64,000 nt of DNA. Origin: Stomatohabitans albus. Its GTDB lineage: Bacteria; Actinomycetota; Nitriliruptoria; Euzebyales; Euzebyaceae. The notes below the pieces were generated by a model. The model ran no database searches and was not told the DNA's origin. It was given only the letters and a program-made list of their open reading frames with translations. The translations under genes were made by a program, and so were the position numbers. Of the stretch, positions 40,168 through 49,921 are shown one piece after another (position 1 is the first letter of the stretch; every line of letters starts with the position of its first letter). The DNA lies in the NCBI RefSeq assembly GCF_036336025.1, contig NZ_JAYKKE010000001.1:501790-565789 (forward strand). Reading direction: 5' to 3'.

Positions 40168-41175
40168 ATGACCGCACCGGTTAGCCAACCACAGCCGCTG
40201 TACCGATCCCCATGGGTGATTGGGACAGCGGTTGTCCTCGTGACCATTGCGTTGGCTGTTACAAGCGTTTTCGTTGGCGCGGCTGATCTCACGCCAAGCG
40301 ATGTGCTTACCGGTCAACTGAACGAAGCGCAACGGTCAGCCCTCTTTATTAGCCGGATCCCGAGAACAATCGCTATCGTATTGTCAGGATCGGCTATGGC
40401 TGTCGCTGGATTGGTGATGCAGTTGGTCGTCCGAAACCGATTTGTTGAACCATCAACAACGGGCACCACGGCCGGGGCCAGTGCCGGCATACTCATCGTG
40501 TTGCTAGTAAACCCTGGCGCTCCAGTGATCATCAAGTTGATCGTTTCCACCATTGGGGCACTAACCGTGACCGCGGTATTCGTTGTCCTGATCGCTCGGA
40601 TCCCTGCCCGCCAAAGTGTGCTGATCCCACTTGTAGGCATTATGACAGCCACTGTTGTTGAAGCTGGTGTCACCTTTGTCGCACTGCGGCACAACTTGCT
40701 TCAGTCCATAGGTGCTTGGACGACCGGCAATTTTGCACCGATTATCGCTGGACGATACGAATTACTATTTCTCGTTGGGCTAGCCAGTCTGGCCACGTGG
40801 GTAACCGCTGATCGCATCACGATAATTGGTCTTGGCAAAGACACCGCCACGAACCTTGGGGTCTCTTATCGCGCAACCCTTATTTGGGGGTTGGCATTGG
40901 TTGCAGTCACCAGTTCAATCGTGGTAACTGTCGTTGGCGGGCTGCCCTTTCTTGGCCTCGTGGTTCCAAACTTAGTCAGTATCGTTATTGGTGACCGTCT
41001 GCGCTTTTCGATTCCGTGGGTTGCCATTTCTGGTGCTGGGTTAGTCCTCGTTGCAGATGTCATCGGCCGGATCGTCATCCCCCCCTTTGAACTGCCAATT
41101 GGTACCACACTTGGGGTGATTTGTTCTGGCATATTCCTCGGCCTTGTCATGCATTTGGACGAACATCGTGACTGA
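40168..41175 (+). CDS. Siderophore ABC transporter permease 1 (FecCD family, YclN-like)
   Basis: The 335-residue permease belongs to the BtuC/FecCD family with about nine to ten membrane segments. It shows the family motif RIPRTIAIVLSGSAMAVAGLVMQ, EPSTTGTTAGASAG and the ATPase-contact region with LGLVVPNLVSIVIGDRLRF. It pairs with the next gene as a heterodimer, as YclN-YclO. It starts 18 bases after the binding-protein gene. Confidence 0.94.
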   Translation: MTAPVSQPQPLYRSPWVIGTAVVLVTIALAVTSVFVGAADLTPSDVLTGQLNEAQRSALFISRIPRTIAIVLSGSAMAVAGLVMQLVVRNRFVEPSTTGTTAGASAGILIVLLVNPGAPVIIKLIVSTIGALTVTAVFVVLIARIPARQSVLIPLVGIMTATVVEAGVTFVALRHNLLQSIGAWTTGNFAPIIAGRYELLFLVGLASLATWVTADRITIIGLGKDTATNLGVSYRATLIWGLALVAVTSSIVVTVVGGLPFLGLVVPNLVSIVIGDRLRFSIPWVAISGAGLVLVADVIGRIVIPPFELPIGTTLGVICSGIFLGLVMHLDEHRD

Positions 41176-42214
41176 ATCGCCACCACAACCACCTCAACCT
41201 ATCGCACGAACGATTCCCGTTTATCACCGACGACCGTTCTGGGTGCTCACCATCAGTTTGGTGGTACTGATTGTTGCAAGTATCGCCTTTGTTACCCTCT
41301 CTGTAGACAACGGCAAGTTGCTCTTCACATGGGATGCCGTATCGCCATCACTGACCGCAAAACTCCTCGGTATGCGCCTGGGCAAATTGGGCCCAATGAT
41401 TGTTGTGGGATTTGCAGTGGGGCTCGCCACCATCGTGTTTCAAACGATCACACGAAACCGTATTCTCACCCCAAGCATCATGGGTATTGATGATCTCTTT
41501 GCCCTCATCCAAACGCTTTTAGTGTTCTTCCTCGGGGGGATGAATGTATCAGCAATCCCCGGCCCACTTCTCTTTGGACTCGAAAGCATCCTGCTCTTGG
41601 GTATGTCCTCACTTTTGTTTTATGTCGTCTTTATTCGCGCCCACCGAAGTCTGTACAGCCTTGCCCTTGTAGGTATCATCACCGGCATTTTCTTTCGTTC
41701 TATTGCCTCGCTATTTAAACGGCTCATCGACCCACAAGAGTTTCTGGTTGTCATTGACCGTTCACTTGCCAGATTTGAAGCGGTCGATCCGGCGCTCTTT
41801 CTAACAACCCTGGCGTTATGCGGCGTTGCCAGCCTGATTATTTGGCATTGTCGCTACCAACTAGACATCCTGACCTTAGGTCGGGCATCGTCCATCAGCC
41901 TTGGTCTGGCTTACTCACCCGTGGTACTCGTACTTCTCGTCTGTTGTGCCCTCTTGGTCAGCGTGACAACCGCGCTGATCGGCCCACTCACCTTTTTAGG
42001 CCTACTTGTCGCCAATATCGCCGTTGCCGTTTCAAATACCTACAGCCATAGCTGGCTGCTACCAATCACTGGTGTTATTGGTTCAGCCACGTTAGTCAGT
42101 GCGCAGTTTGTCCTTGAACGTTTACTCGGTGTCGGCACGGTTGTGATGGTCGTCATCGAACTCATCGGCGGCATGCTCTTTCTTATATTGTTATTGAAGG
42201 GGGCTATCAAATGA
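41168..42214 (+). CDS. Siderophore ABC transporter permease 2 (FecCD family, YclO-like)
   Basis: The 348-residue permease is the second half of the channel. A polar N-terminus (about 25 residues) precedes about nine membrane segments, with GKLGPMIVVGFAVGLATIVFQ and ILTPSIMGIDDLFAL in the conserved first third and TALIGPLTFLGLLVANIAV at the contact loop. GTG 41168 is chosen because it overlaps the preceding stop (GTGACTGA), indicating coupling; an ATG at 41144 would overlap by 32 bases. Confidence 0.93.
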   Translation: MTESPPQPPQPIARTIPVYHRRPFWVLTISLVVLIVASIAFVTLSVDNGKLLFTWDAVSPSLTAKLLGMRLGKLGPMIVVGFAVGLATIVFQTITRNRILTPSIMGIDDLFALIQTLLVFFLGGMNVSAIPGPLLFGLESILLLGMSSLLFYVVFIRAHRSLYSLALVGIITGIFFRSIASLFKRLIDPQEFLVVIDRSLARFEAVDPALFLTTLALCGVASLIIWHCRYQLDILTLGRASSISLGLAYSPVVLVLLVCCALLVSVTTALIGPLTFLGLLVANIAVAVSNTYSHSWLLPITGVIGSATLVSAQFVLERLLGVGTVVMVVIELIGGMLFLILLLKGAIK

Positions 42215-42966
42215 TCACCATTGACCAGGTATCTAAACGCTACGGGGCACACACCGTTGTAGACAACATCTCACTGACCATTCCCGATGGTGGTGTCACC
42301 TGTTTAATCGGGCCAAATGGCGCCGGTAAAAGCACCTTGCTCGGGCTGACCGCACGCCTTGATACCCCGGCCTCGGGCACTATCTCTATTAACGGCAACA
42401 ATGTGCACACCCTCCGGTCGCAGGAGGTGGCCAAGCGTTTAGCGATACTCCGGCAGGAGAACCATCTGAATGTTCGCTTAACGGTTCATGAACTCATCAT
42501 GATGGGACGATATCCCCACAGCGCTGGGCGCCCACGCGCCCATGACCGCGCAGTGGTTGCAGAAACGATTACTCAGTTGGGCCTCGACGACATTGCCGAC
42601 CGAGATATCAACACCTTAAGTGGTGGCCAACGCCAACGGGCATTTATTGGGATGACCCTGGCGCAAGCAACAGACCATCTTCTCTTGGATGAGCCGCTCA
42701 ACAATCTTGACTTACGCCACGGTCGACAAATGATGCGACTCCTGCGAACAATCGCAGACGACCTCAGCCGAACTGTTGTCGTCGTCATTCATGACATCAA
42801 TACCGCGGCTCGGTATGCGGACCGAATCGTCGCCATGAAGGCGGGCAGACTCATTGCACACGGCACCCCCGAAGAGGTCGTCACTGAACACGTCCTGAGT
42901 GACGTCTTTGAAACACCTGTTCGTGTTACAGAGATGGACGGCAAACCACTTGCCCTTACCTACTAG
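42211..42966 (+). CDS. Siderophore ABC transporter ATP-binding protein (YclP-like)
   Basis: The 251-residue ATPase shows Walker A GPNGAGKSTLLGL, the FecE-type LAILRQENHLNVRLTVHELI, signature LSGGQRQRAFIGM, Walker B HLLLDEPLNNLD and switch VVIHDINTAAR. These fit the iron-siderophore/cobalamin ATPase group, in particular YclP/CeuD. It overlaps the permease stop as ATGA and ends the operon. Confidence 0.96.
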   Translation: MITIDQVSKRYGAHTVVDNISLTIPDGGVTCLIGPNGAGKSTLLGLTARLDTPASGTISINGNNVHTLRSQEVAKRLAILRQENHLNVRLTVHELIMMGRYPHSAGRPRAHDRAVVAETITQLGLDDIADRDINTLSGGQRQRAFIGMTLAQATDHLLLDEPLNNLDLRHGRQMMRLLRTIADDLSRTVVVVIHDINTAARYADRIVAMKAGRLIAHGTPEEVVTEHVLSDVFETPVRVTEMDGKPLALTY

Positions 42967-43002
42967 GTTGTGGACCTTCGCCCAAGGTTGTGTCCACGCC
43001 GG

Positions 43003-43908
43003 TTAGTAGTCGCCCCCGTTTTCACCAGGAGCCGGACCATGCCCTTCGGGATTCGCAAAGTACTGTTGAATTTCAGCAGCTAATTGATCCCCGCTTGGCA
43101 ATGTGAATCCTGTGGCTTCTGGATCATCGGTGTGTTCCTCAAGACGTTCAATGAGTTCTGCAATCATCGGACGTGCCTCAATGGAACGATCCAATTGGGC
43201 AGTCATGGCCTCAACGTTGTTCTTCAGTTGTGTCGTATCAATCGTGACACCCAAGAAGGTCGCCACAAACTCGACGAGCCGTAGCACGGCAGCTGGATAC
43301 CGGTCACCGGCAACATAAGGCGGTAGTTCAGCACTAATACCCCAGGCTGGAATATTTAAATACTCCATCTCCCCGATGAGAAAATGGCCAGCGCCGATTG
43401 GACCTTGATAATCCGCCACAATGGCAACTTCTTCAGGAATACCATCTGCCACTTGGTTGCGTACCCCAAGGAGTCGAAGGTCACGCGTATGCGGACTCAT
43501 ACCTGGGTAGGCATCGAGAAGCAACATTCTTGAAACCCCAAGGCGGCGACAAGCAGCTTGAATGGTACGACTAAATGCGCCCCATTGAATATCGGGTTCA
43601 GGACCGGTCAGGAATACCACGTCACGGTCAGCATCAAGTGTCTGGGCAGCCCAAAGCTCTAATTTTGGCATATGAATCTGCCGTAACAGCCCGTCTTCAA
43701 CATCAGCCATGGGACGGCGATCACGGTAGTCAATGAAAACGTCCGCATCGAGCTGACCAATTTGTTCAGCTTCCCATCTACTCCGCAAAAAGCTGGCCGC
43801 CTGACGGGCATTATGCGCTGCATCGACGAACCCGTTGAGGGCAACGACTAACAGCGGTCGGCGGAGAGGGGGAAGATTTGCAGCCCAAATCATATGCGGA
43901 GCATCCAT
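43003..43908 (-). CDS. PAC2 family protein
   Basis: The 301-residue protein matches the PAC2 (proteasome assembly chaperone 2-like) family, common in actinobacteria: RRPLLVVALNGFVDAAHNA, DVFIDYRDRRP, VVFLTGPEPDIQW, RMLLLDAYPGMSPHTRDL and HFLIGEMEYLNIPAWGISA. The precise function is unknown; a link to proteasomal proteins is suggested only by family name. It stands alone, convergent with the siderophore operon. Confidence 0.9.
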   Translation of the reverse strand: MDAPHMIWAANLPPLRRPLLVVALNGFVDAAHNARQAASFLRSRWEAEQIGQLDADVFIDYRDRRPMADVEDGLLRQIHMPKLELWAAQTLDADRDVVFLTGPEPDIQWGAFSRTIQAACRRLGVSRMLLLDAYPGMSPHTRDLRLLGVRNQVADGIPEEVAIVADYQGPIGAGHFLIGEMEYLNIPAWGISAELPPYVAGDRYPAAVLRLVEFVATFLGVTIDTTQLKNNVEAMTAQLDRSIEARPMIAELIERLEEHTDDPEATGFTLPSGDQLAAEIQQYFANPEGHGPAPGENGGDY

Positions 43909-43984
43909 AGGCCCATTTTATGGCTCATTGCCACGGAACAATCGAATGTTGACGAACCGGCATATTTAGGCCGAGAATCCCTTG

Positions 43985-45325
43985 TTACTTGAGCAGCCAG
44001 GGGGGATCTATTCGACCACCGCTGGCTTCAAACTCGGCTTTTACTGCAGCCAACAGCTCAGGATCAGCCGCCACATCAAGGGCAACCATTGCAAGAGCGT
44101 AGGCTCCGTCGGCAACACCGCTATCACCGGCGGATGTGATGGCGACATCACGGAATGCTTCCGTATGCAAGCTTGTGCCAAGGGGCGCAATCGCCAGAGT
44201 TGGGTGAATGGCAGGAACACGCATACTGACATTCCCTTGATCCGTACTGGCTGCAAGGTGTTCAGGCATCACGCCACGCGGTAATACCCGGCGCCCGCGG
44301 TCAGCCATGGCAACGGCATACCGTTCACCCAGTGTTGTATTCAGTCGGGTCGGTAAATAGGCGTGGTCCTCGTCAAATTGGACGGTCACATCCACGCCAT
44401 GCATCATCGCCGCACCTTGGGCAATAGCCTGCACACGATGTAACAGAATGCTCATCGTGTCAATCTCCTGACTCCGAACGGACAGTTCCAATTTGGCCAG
44501 CGCCGGCACAATATTGACTGCCCCGCCCCCACCATCAGGTGTAAACACCGCATGAATGCGGTCACTGGGCAACATGTGCTGTCGTAAAGCTGCTATCCCC
44601 TGGTATGTCGCTACCGCAGCGTCCAGAGCATTTGCACCCGCAAACGGCGCGGCAGCAGCATGTGCGGCACGTCCCGTGAATGTGATCGTACCCATTGTGT
44701 TGCCAAGCCACGGCTGTTCTAAAACATCAGCCATGTAGGGATGCAACATAATGGCCGCATCAACATCATCGAATACACCGTCACGAATGAGGTATTCCTT
44801 CCCGCATGCGCCTTCTTCTCCCGGGGTGCCAATGAGCCGGTAGGTACCAGGAATCTGATGTTCTGAGGCAATACGGGCAGCAAGGACAAATGCACCAGCC
44901 GATGTTGCTGCAATGACATTGTGGCCACAGGCATGGCCAATATGTTTCAGCGCATCATATTCGGCAATGCAAGCGATGACGGGGCCTTGTTCCCCATTCG
45001 GGCCGGTTACACGGTGCTCGGCTTGCAATGCCGTAGCCAATGAACCTACCCCTATTGTCGTAGGAAAACCCTGTTCATCAAGGTATTGGGCAAGTGCGGC
45101 CGCACTTGCATGTTCTTCAAATGCCGTTTCAGGGTGGGCATGAATCCAATGGCTCAGTGCAATAAGACCTGGGTAAAGATCGGCAAGTTGGTGATGAACA
45201 TGTTGTGCAATGCCGTCAGGTGCACCACGAAACTGGCTCGTGATTGGCTTGGCTGTTTCACTCGCGGCAATCAATTGTTCATATTGAGCGGTAGACCAGG
45301 CGTCATAGGGAGAAGAAGGATCCAT
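43985..45325 (-). CDS. M20-family amidohydrolase/peptidase
   Basis: The 446-residue enzyme belongs to the M20 amidohydrolase group (AbgB/IAA-amino-acid hydrolase-like). Metal and catalytic positions visible are IHAHPETAFEE, HIGHACGHNVIAAT (CGHN), GTPGEEGACGKEYL and the His in VSMRVPAIHPTLAI. The dimerisation domain has FTGRAAHAAAAPFAG. It cleaves an amide bond of an unknown acylated amino acid or peptide. I use ATG 45325 (MDPSSPYD); the frame extends to 45367, but neither start has a good ribosome-binding site. It is divergent from the CPBP gene. Confidence 0.9.
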   Translation of the reverse strand: MDPSSPYDAWSTAQYEQLIAASETAKPITSQFRGAPDGIAQHVHHQLADLYPGLIALSHWIHAHPETAFEEHASAAALAQYLDEQGFPTTIGVGSLATALQAEHRVTGPNGEQGPVIACIAEYDALKHIGHACGHNVIAATSAGAFVLAARIASEHQIPGTYRLIGTPGEEGACGKEYLIRDGVFDDVDAAIMLHPYMADVLEQPWLGNTMGTITFTGRAAHAAAAPFAGANALDAAVATYQGIAALRQHMLPSDRIHAVFTPDGGGGAVNIVPALAKLELSVRSQEIDTMSILLHRVQAIAQGAAMMHGVDVTVQFDEDHAYLPTRLNTTLGERYAVAMADRGRRVLPRGVMPEHLAASTDQGNVSMRVPAIHPTLAIAPLGTSLHTEAFRDVAITSAGDSGVADGAYALAMVALDVAADPELLAAVKAEFEASGGRIDPPWLLK

Positions 45326-45392
45326 AAGCACAATGTACGAGTTATCTCTATCGATAGGCACACCCATAGGTAAAAAGCCCTAGACTCGGCCT

Positions 45393-47003
45393 ATGTCGTC
45401 TATTCCTTATGACACCGATGCCCTTACTCGCTTCGTTGAACAAGCCGATTTATTCGGTTTAAAGAGACTGCCTGCTCCCCCTGCAACACTGCGTGAGGCT
45501 GACCAGGTAAGACGGGAGCCCAACGCACCCGCGCAATGGCTTGCTGCCATCGTCGTATTCATAGGCGGCTCTTTGGTCGGCAGTCTGGGTGTTGGTCTCT
45601 ACCTTTGGTTGGGTAAGGGCATCTCAGACACTGACAAACTCGTCAAGGAGATCCAGGACTTCTCCTTTGGAAGGGATAATGACCAGCTCAAGCTCATTAT
45701 CATGCTGGGTCTCTATGCCCTAGCTGCCTATCTGCTCTATCTATTATTTGTTCGGTTCATCGCTAGTCGGCCGGTGTATGAACTGTTCGGTGAAGGTTCA
45801 TTTAAAGAGTTTGTTGCCGGATTGGCCGTAGGCACTGCCTTAATCCTCGTCATCATTATTGCCTTGTACACGATGGGCCACTACCACGTGGACGGTTTTG
45901 AATTCGGTCCCGGTGTCATCACGGGCCTTTTTATTGGAATTGGGCCTGCCTTTTCTGAGGAAGTCGTGTTCCGTGGGTTTGTGCTTCGCCTCCTCGACAA
46001 ATCCATCGGTGCCATCCCAGCCATTCTTGTCACAAGCATCGTGTTTGGGCTCATTCATGCCGGTAACGAACATGTCACGCTCGTCCAGTCCTTATTGCTT
46101 GGTATCAGTGCTGGGTTGTTACTCGGTTCGGCCTATTTTCTCACCCGACGCCTGTGGCTTGCTATTGGCATCCATTTGTCGTGGAACTTTGTGCAGGGCG
46201 GTATTTTTAACTCTGATGTGAGTGGTACGGGCTATAACTCCGGCTTATTTCGGGCAACATTCTCAGGCCCTGACTATCTCACCGGAGGAGCGATGGGTAT
46301 TGAGGGGAGTGTGCTCTCTATCGGCCTCACGATTGCGGTGAGCCTCATCATGCTAGGTATGGCCTACAAACGTGGGCACATCACCGGCCGCGTGGGTTGG
46401 AATGCCCCCCGTATCAACTTGCTCGGGAGTGTGCCACGTATCGAGATCTGGTCTGCTGATGGCGAATGGCGTCCCTTGCCAACACCGCTTGAATTGAACG
46501 CCATGATGGCACCCGAAGATGAACCTGAGACCATACAGACCGGCATTGACGGTCATAGCGATGCGAGTGAAGCTACCGCAGCTCCGGTACCTACCGGAGC
46601 AGCCACTCCTCCTGAGGATGACATTCAAGAGTTACCTATCCCACCAGATGACGAACTACTTAGTGGCGATTTGGCCGACATTGAAGCGGCGCACGCGGCC
46701 ACCCCCGACGATAAAACTGAACAATTTGAGCCGATCAGCTCCCCAGTTGATGCGACGTTACCCGCTAGTCAACCAACAGAATCCGAGATGGAATCACTGA
46801 TGGCTCAAGCCCCAACTGATGAGCCACCCACCATTACAAAGGTGTCATCATCAGTGACCGCAGTGACCGGTACAGGAACGGGACACGTTACCGATGAGGA
46901 CTTAGATTCCACCCAACAAATGGAGGCGGTAACGGAACTCGATATGACTGATCAAATCAAACCGATCGAACAAACCAAGGTCGAACCCGACGCTGATGAG
47001 TAA
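45393..47003 (+). CDS. CPBP intramembrane metalloprotease with long acidic tail
   Basis: Residues about 45-325 are a multi-pass CPBP/Abi (Rce1-like) protease domain with the glutamate motif EEVVFRGFVLRLL and the histidine motifs GLIHAGNEH and GIHLSWNFVQG. The N-terminus is cytoplasmic. Residues about 360-536 form a disordered tail rich in Asp, Glu, Pro and Thr (for example DELLSGDLADIEAAHAATP), unusual for the family. CPBP proteins process membrane-associated peptides; the substrate is unknown. The stop overlaps the thioesterase gene by 8 bases. Confidence 0.88.
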   Translation: MSSIPYDTDALTRFVEQADLFGLKRLPAPPATLREADQVRREPNAPAQWLAAIVVFIGGSLVGSLGVGLYLWLGKGISDTDKLVKEIQDFSFGRDNDQLKLIIMLGLYALAAYLLYLLFVRFIASRPVYELFGEGSFKEFVAGLAVGTALILVIIIALYTMGHYHVDGFEFGPGVITGLFIGIGPAFSEEVVFRGFVLRLLDKSIGAIPAILVTSIVFGLIHAGNEHVTLVQSLLLGISAGLLLGSAYFLTRRLWLAIGIHLSWNFVQGGIFNSDVSGTGYNSGLFRATFSGPDYLTGGAMGIEGSVLSIGLTIAVSLIMLGMAYKRGHITGRVGWNAPRINLLGSVPRIEIWSADGEWRPLPTPLELNAMMAPEDEPETIQTGIDGHSDASEATAAPVPTGAATPPEDDIQELPIPPDDELLSGDLADIEAAHAATPDDKTEQFEPISSPVDATLPASQPTESEMESLMAQAPTDEPPTITKVSSSVTAVTGTGTGHVTDEDLDSTQQMEAVTELDMTDQIKPIEQTKVEPDADE

Positions 47004-47406
47004 CGAAGCGGTAAATAGCCCTTTTGATCGACTCATCGGTACGACCATTGAATCGGCTGGCCCCACACAAGTCATCACGTCAACGCCGATTCGCCCAGAC
47101 CTGACGCAGCCTCACGGCTTTGTGCATGGGGGGTTGCTCGCAACTCTTAGTGAAACAGCTGCGAGTATTGGGGCAGGACGCGCAAGCCCCAGCGGGTCGG
47201 CGGTTGGGCAAAGCAACCACACCGAGTTTTTGAGACCAGCAACGCCTGAAAGCAAGGTACTGACCGCAACCGCAACACCCATCCGTGTCGGTCGCCAGGT
47301 TCAGATCTGGGAGGTTCGTATTACAGATCAGCGGGCCCTTGAAATTGCTCGCTCAACCATTCGGCTTTTTAATGTGAATCCCCCACGTTCAGCTCCAGCA
47401 CAATAA
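46996..47406 (+). CDS. PaaI-like hotdog-fold thioesterase
   Basis: The 136-residue protein shows the hotdog PaaI pattern: DLTQPHGFVHGGLLATLSET, where HGG begins the central helix, then AVGQSNHTEFLRPATP and a final strand QIWEVRITDQR. Such enzymes hydrolyse acyl-CoA thioesters; the acyl group is unknown. It is coupled to the CPBP gene by an 8-base overlap and is followed by the DUF6544 gene 10 bases later. Confidence 0.88.
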   Translation: MSNEAVNSPFDRLIGTTIESAGPTQVITSTPIRPDLTQPHGFVHGGLLATLSETAASIGAGRASPSGSAVGQSNHTEFLRPATPESKVLTATATPIRVGRQVQIWEVRITDQRALEIARSTIRLFNVNPPRSAPAQ

Positions 47407-47416
47407 GGTACGTCTT

Positions 47417-48313
47417 ATGAAGATCTCATCACTATTTGCCCCACTCCATAACCGTATTGCCAAGTGGGTACGGCGTGTCCTGCTTGGGGTTGGGCTGGTG
47501 AGCATCATCCAGATATTGCCCTGGTCCCCAACCCTATGGTGGGCCAGGCGCAACGATAATCGCATCATTAGCCGTGAACCGCTTGCGAATCGTGGGGCAG
47601 ATCGTATCAGCGAGGCTGACCTGCGTAACCTGCCAGACCCAATACGCCGGTACATTGAAACCGTTGGTTGGATTGGACGTCCACGTCCGTCATTTATGCG
47701 TATCACCACCCAAGCAAGTCGCATGCTTGTGGCTGGTTTCCCAAGTCCAGTTGCTATGCGGTTCACCCAGTTAAATGCTGCTGCATCACCAGAACGCCAA
47801 CGCGTCGCCCGCGGTCGCACAGCTGGGTTAGCCCTCGAAGCCGTGGATGCATTTGTAAACGGTACCGACACCCTCCAAGTTGTTTCTGCTCGGCTCGTAC
47901 CGCTCCTTCGTCGAGCCGGCCGTGACATGGATGCGTCTGGCCTTGCCGCTTGGATAGCGGAAGCTATTTTGATCCCTGGTGCGTTGCTCGAACGTGGCGA
48001 CCATAACCACACCATTATTTGGACACCGATTGATGACAAAAGCGCTGGCATCACCGTAAAAGCCTTTGGTTTAACTGTCGATGGTGTGTTCACGATCAAT
48101 GGCGATGGCTTGGTCCACTCCTTTACCACCGATGGCCGTCCATGGGTCCACGGGCGCAGGCATTATCGGCCTGCTGGATGGACGATGACTTATGACAGTT
48201 GGGTTGATACTGCGGGCGGTAAATTGCCAACCATGCTCAAAACCTTCTGGCATGTAGATGGTAAGGACACTCAGGGTTTGATTAGTAAAAATGCCACGAT
48301 CACGTTCTGGTAA
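47417..48313 (+). CDS. DUF6544 (DUF6920) family protein
   Basis: The 298-residue protein has an N-terminal hydrophobic segment (RRVLLGVGLVSIIQILPWSP) and then matches the DUF6544/DUF6920 pattern: NLPDPIRRYIETVGWIGRPR, AAWIAEAILIPGALLE, and repeated beta segments DGVFTINGDGLVHSFTTDGRP and TMTYDSWVD. The family has no known function. A frame of 246 codons on the opposite strand (47389-48129) is a shadow. It is probably cotranscribed with the CPBP and thioesterase genes. Confidence 0.8.
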   Translation: MKISSLFAPLHNRIAKWVRRVLLGVGLVSIIQILPWSPTLWWARRNDNRIISREPLANRGADRISEADLRNLPDPIRRYIETVGWIGRPRPSFMRITTQASRMLVAGFPSPVAMRFTQLNAAASPERQRVARGRTAGLALEAVDAFVNGTDTLQVVSARLVPLLRRAGRDMDASGLAAWIAEAILIPGALLERGDHNHTIIWTPIDDKSAGITVKAFGLTVDGVFTINGDGLVHSFTTDGRPWVHGRRHYRPAGWTMTYDSWVDTAGGKLPTMLKTFWHVDGKDTQGLISKNATITFW

Positions 48314-48405
48314 ATCAATTATTCAACCAATAGCTAACTGACCAGGCTGAATCGATACATCGGTGTGCGCTTCAATGGCACGCCATCTCTTGCTATTCTT
48401 CTCCC

Positions 48406-49803
48406 ATGCCCTCGCGCTCACGCTCTACCCAATCCACATGGTTGTACCGGTGGCTGCCAGACGTGCTCATCTTTCTTGCAGTACTTGTCATCTGTGTGCC
48501 TATCGTGGAAGCACTCATGGGGCACCAGGGCAGTCGAATGGCGTTCACTGCCGCAATTACCGATGGCCAAACACTTGTGGTGGACCGGTGGAAGTACCTT
48601 CTGACTGTGGACTTTGCCCTTCGAGATGGGCAAATGCTCTCAGATAAAGCGCCGGGCCAACCCTTCCTTATGGTTCCGTTTTACCTCATCGGTAAAGCTA
48701 TCGGTCTGCCACCTATTCTGCCTGATCTGATTAAACCCACCTACTTTGGCGACCGGATGTTGTGGTGGCTATCAACCTGGTCATCAGCCATTCCTGCGGC
48801 GATACTTGCGGTTTTGATGCGACGAGTAAGTGCACGCATTACAGGGGATAATCAGGCTGGCCTTGTTGCAGCAACAACGATGACGTTTACCACGCTGCTC
48901 TTCCCCTTTGCGAATCTTCTCTTTGGGCACATGTTGGCAGCCTGCCTCGTGTACGCCGCATGGGTTGTAGCTGATGGGGGTACTGACACACCCGAGACGA
49001 TTTCTCCTGGACGTCTCGCTTGGGCTGGGGGTCTCGCCGGACTTGCTGTACTTGTTGAATACACGGCTGCAATCGTGGTTATCGCCTTAGCCATCCAACT
49101 CCTGATAACAAATGCTCGGAATAGTTGGGGCTACATCCTTGGAGGACTCCCATGCCTAGTGTTGTTGGGGTTGTATAACTGGGTGGCGTGGGGATCACCG
49201 TTTTCCTTTTCATATTCAAACTCGGGCACCTTCGCCAATCACCACGCTAAAGGCCTCTTTGGTATCCAATGGCCTAACCCAGGGCTCACACTCCAAGTCC
49301 TCGTCGGTGAACGCGGCCTTTTCCTTATGACCCCTATCTGCCTAGCCGGGTTTTTCGGGTTATTCCTCCTCGTGCAAACCTTCCAATCACGCCGAACCGC
49401 AGTGTTTTCCCTGGTGGTCTTCATTGCATTTGTTTGTGTGCAAGGTGGTTGGTCATCGGCGACTGCCGGAGCCAGTCCAGGTGCACGCTACGTGGTTCCT
49501 GCCTTGCCGTTCCTTGCCATAGGGGTTGCCCAGTTCTGGCGATGGTCCTGGCTTTCTACGGTGATATTTGCCGCACTAGGAGCCATTCCGATGTTTGCGG
49601 CAGTCATGACAAATCCGCTTGCCCAACCAACGCAGCCGTGGGCAACGGCTTTTTGGATTCAACGCATTATGAATGGGAATATGGCCTGGACGCTCTTCCA
49701 TGGATACATGGCCGATTGGCTCGTCATGGTCGCAACTTGGATCATTGCAACCGCCCTGCTCGCGCTGGCATGGACATTTTCACCGACCACAGCGTATGAA
49801 TAG
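48406..49803 (+). CDS. Multi-pass membrane protein, possible GT-C glycosyltransferase
   Basis: The 465-residue protein has about ten to twelve membrane segments. The first extracellular loop contains LSDKAPGQPFLMVPFY, which resembles the short catalytic-loop motif seen in polyprenyl-phosphate-dependent GT-C enzymes (D..PPG). Asp in that loop could be the base. Members transfer mannose, arabinose or other sugars to lipid or protein acceptors. The identification is by pattern only; it could also be an unrelated membrane protein. It stands downstream of the DUF6544 gene. Confidence 0.6.
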   Translation: MPSRSRSTQSTWLYRWLPDVLIFLAVLVICVPIVEALMGHQGSRMAFTAAITDGQTLVVDRWKYLLTVDFALRDGQMLSDKAPGQPFLMVPFYLIGKAIGLPPILPDLIKPTYFGDRMLWWLSTWSSAIPAAILAVLMRRVSARITGDNQAGLVAATTMTFTTLLFPFANLLFGHMLAACLVYAAWVVADGGTDTPETISPGRLAWAGGLAGLAVLVEYTAAIVVIALAIQLLITNARNSWGYILGGLPCLVLLGLYNWVAWGSPFSFSYSNSGTFANHHAKGLFGIQWPNPGLTLQVLVGERGLFLMTPICLAGFFGLFLLVQTFQSRRTAVFSLVVFIAFVCVQGGWSSATAGASPGARYVVPALPFLAIGVAQFWRWSWLSTVIFAALGAIPMFAAVMTNPLAQPTQPWATAFWIQRIMNGNMAWTLFHGYMADWLVMVATWIIATALLALAWTFSPTTAYE

Positions 49804-49921
49804 GCCCGCACCTTCTCCTAGCGTGAGCGGTGATACTCCGGTACCAACAGGTACCTCTCGGCGCATATGCTCATGTTTGGATGGACCAAGGCACCGTACA
49901 TAGAGACGTTAAACTGAGGCA

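Noticed and set aside
42967-43002. Possible hairpin between the siderophore operon and the PAC2 gene
   Set aside because: Only a four-base central stem (CCTT/AAGG) with imperfect flanks; too weak to call a terminator.
47389-48129. Long minus-strand frame of 246 codons
   Set aside because: It lies opposite the DUF6544 gene, whose product matches a family; the antisense product is Arg/Ser-rich without any motif.
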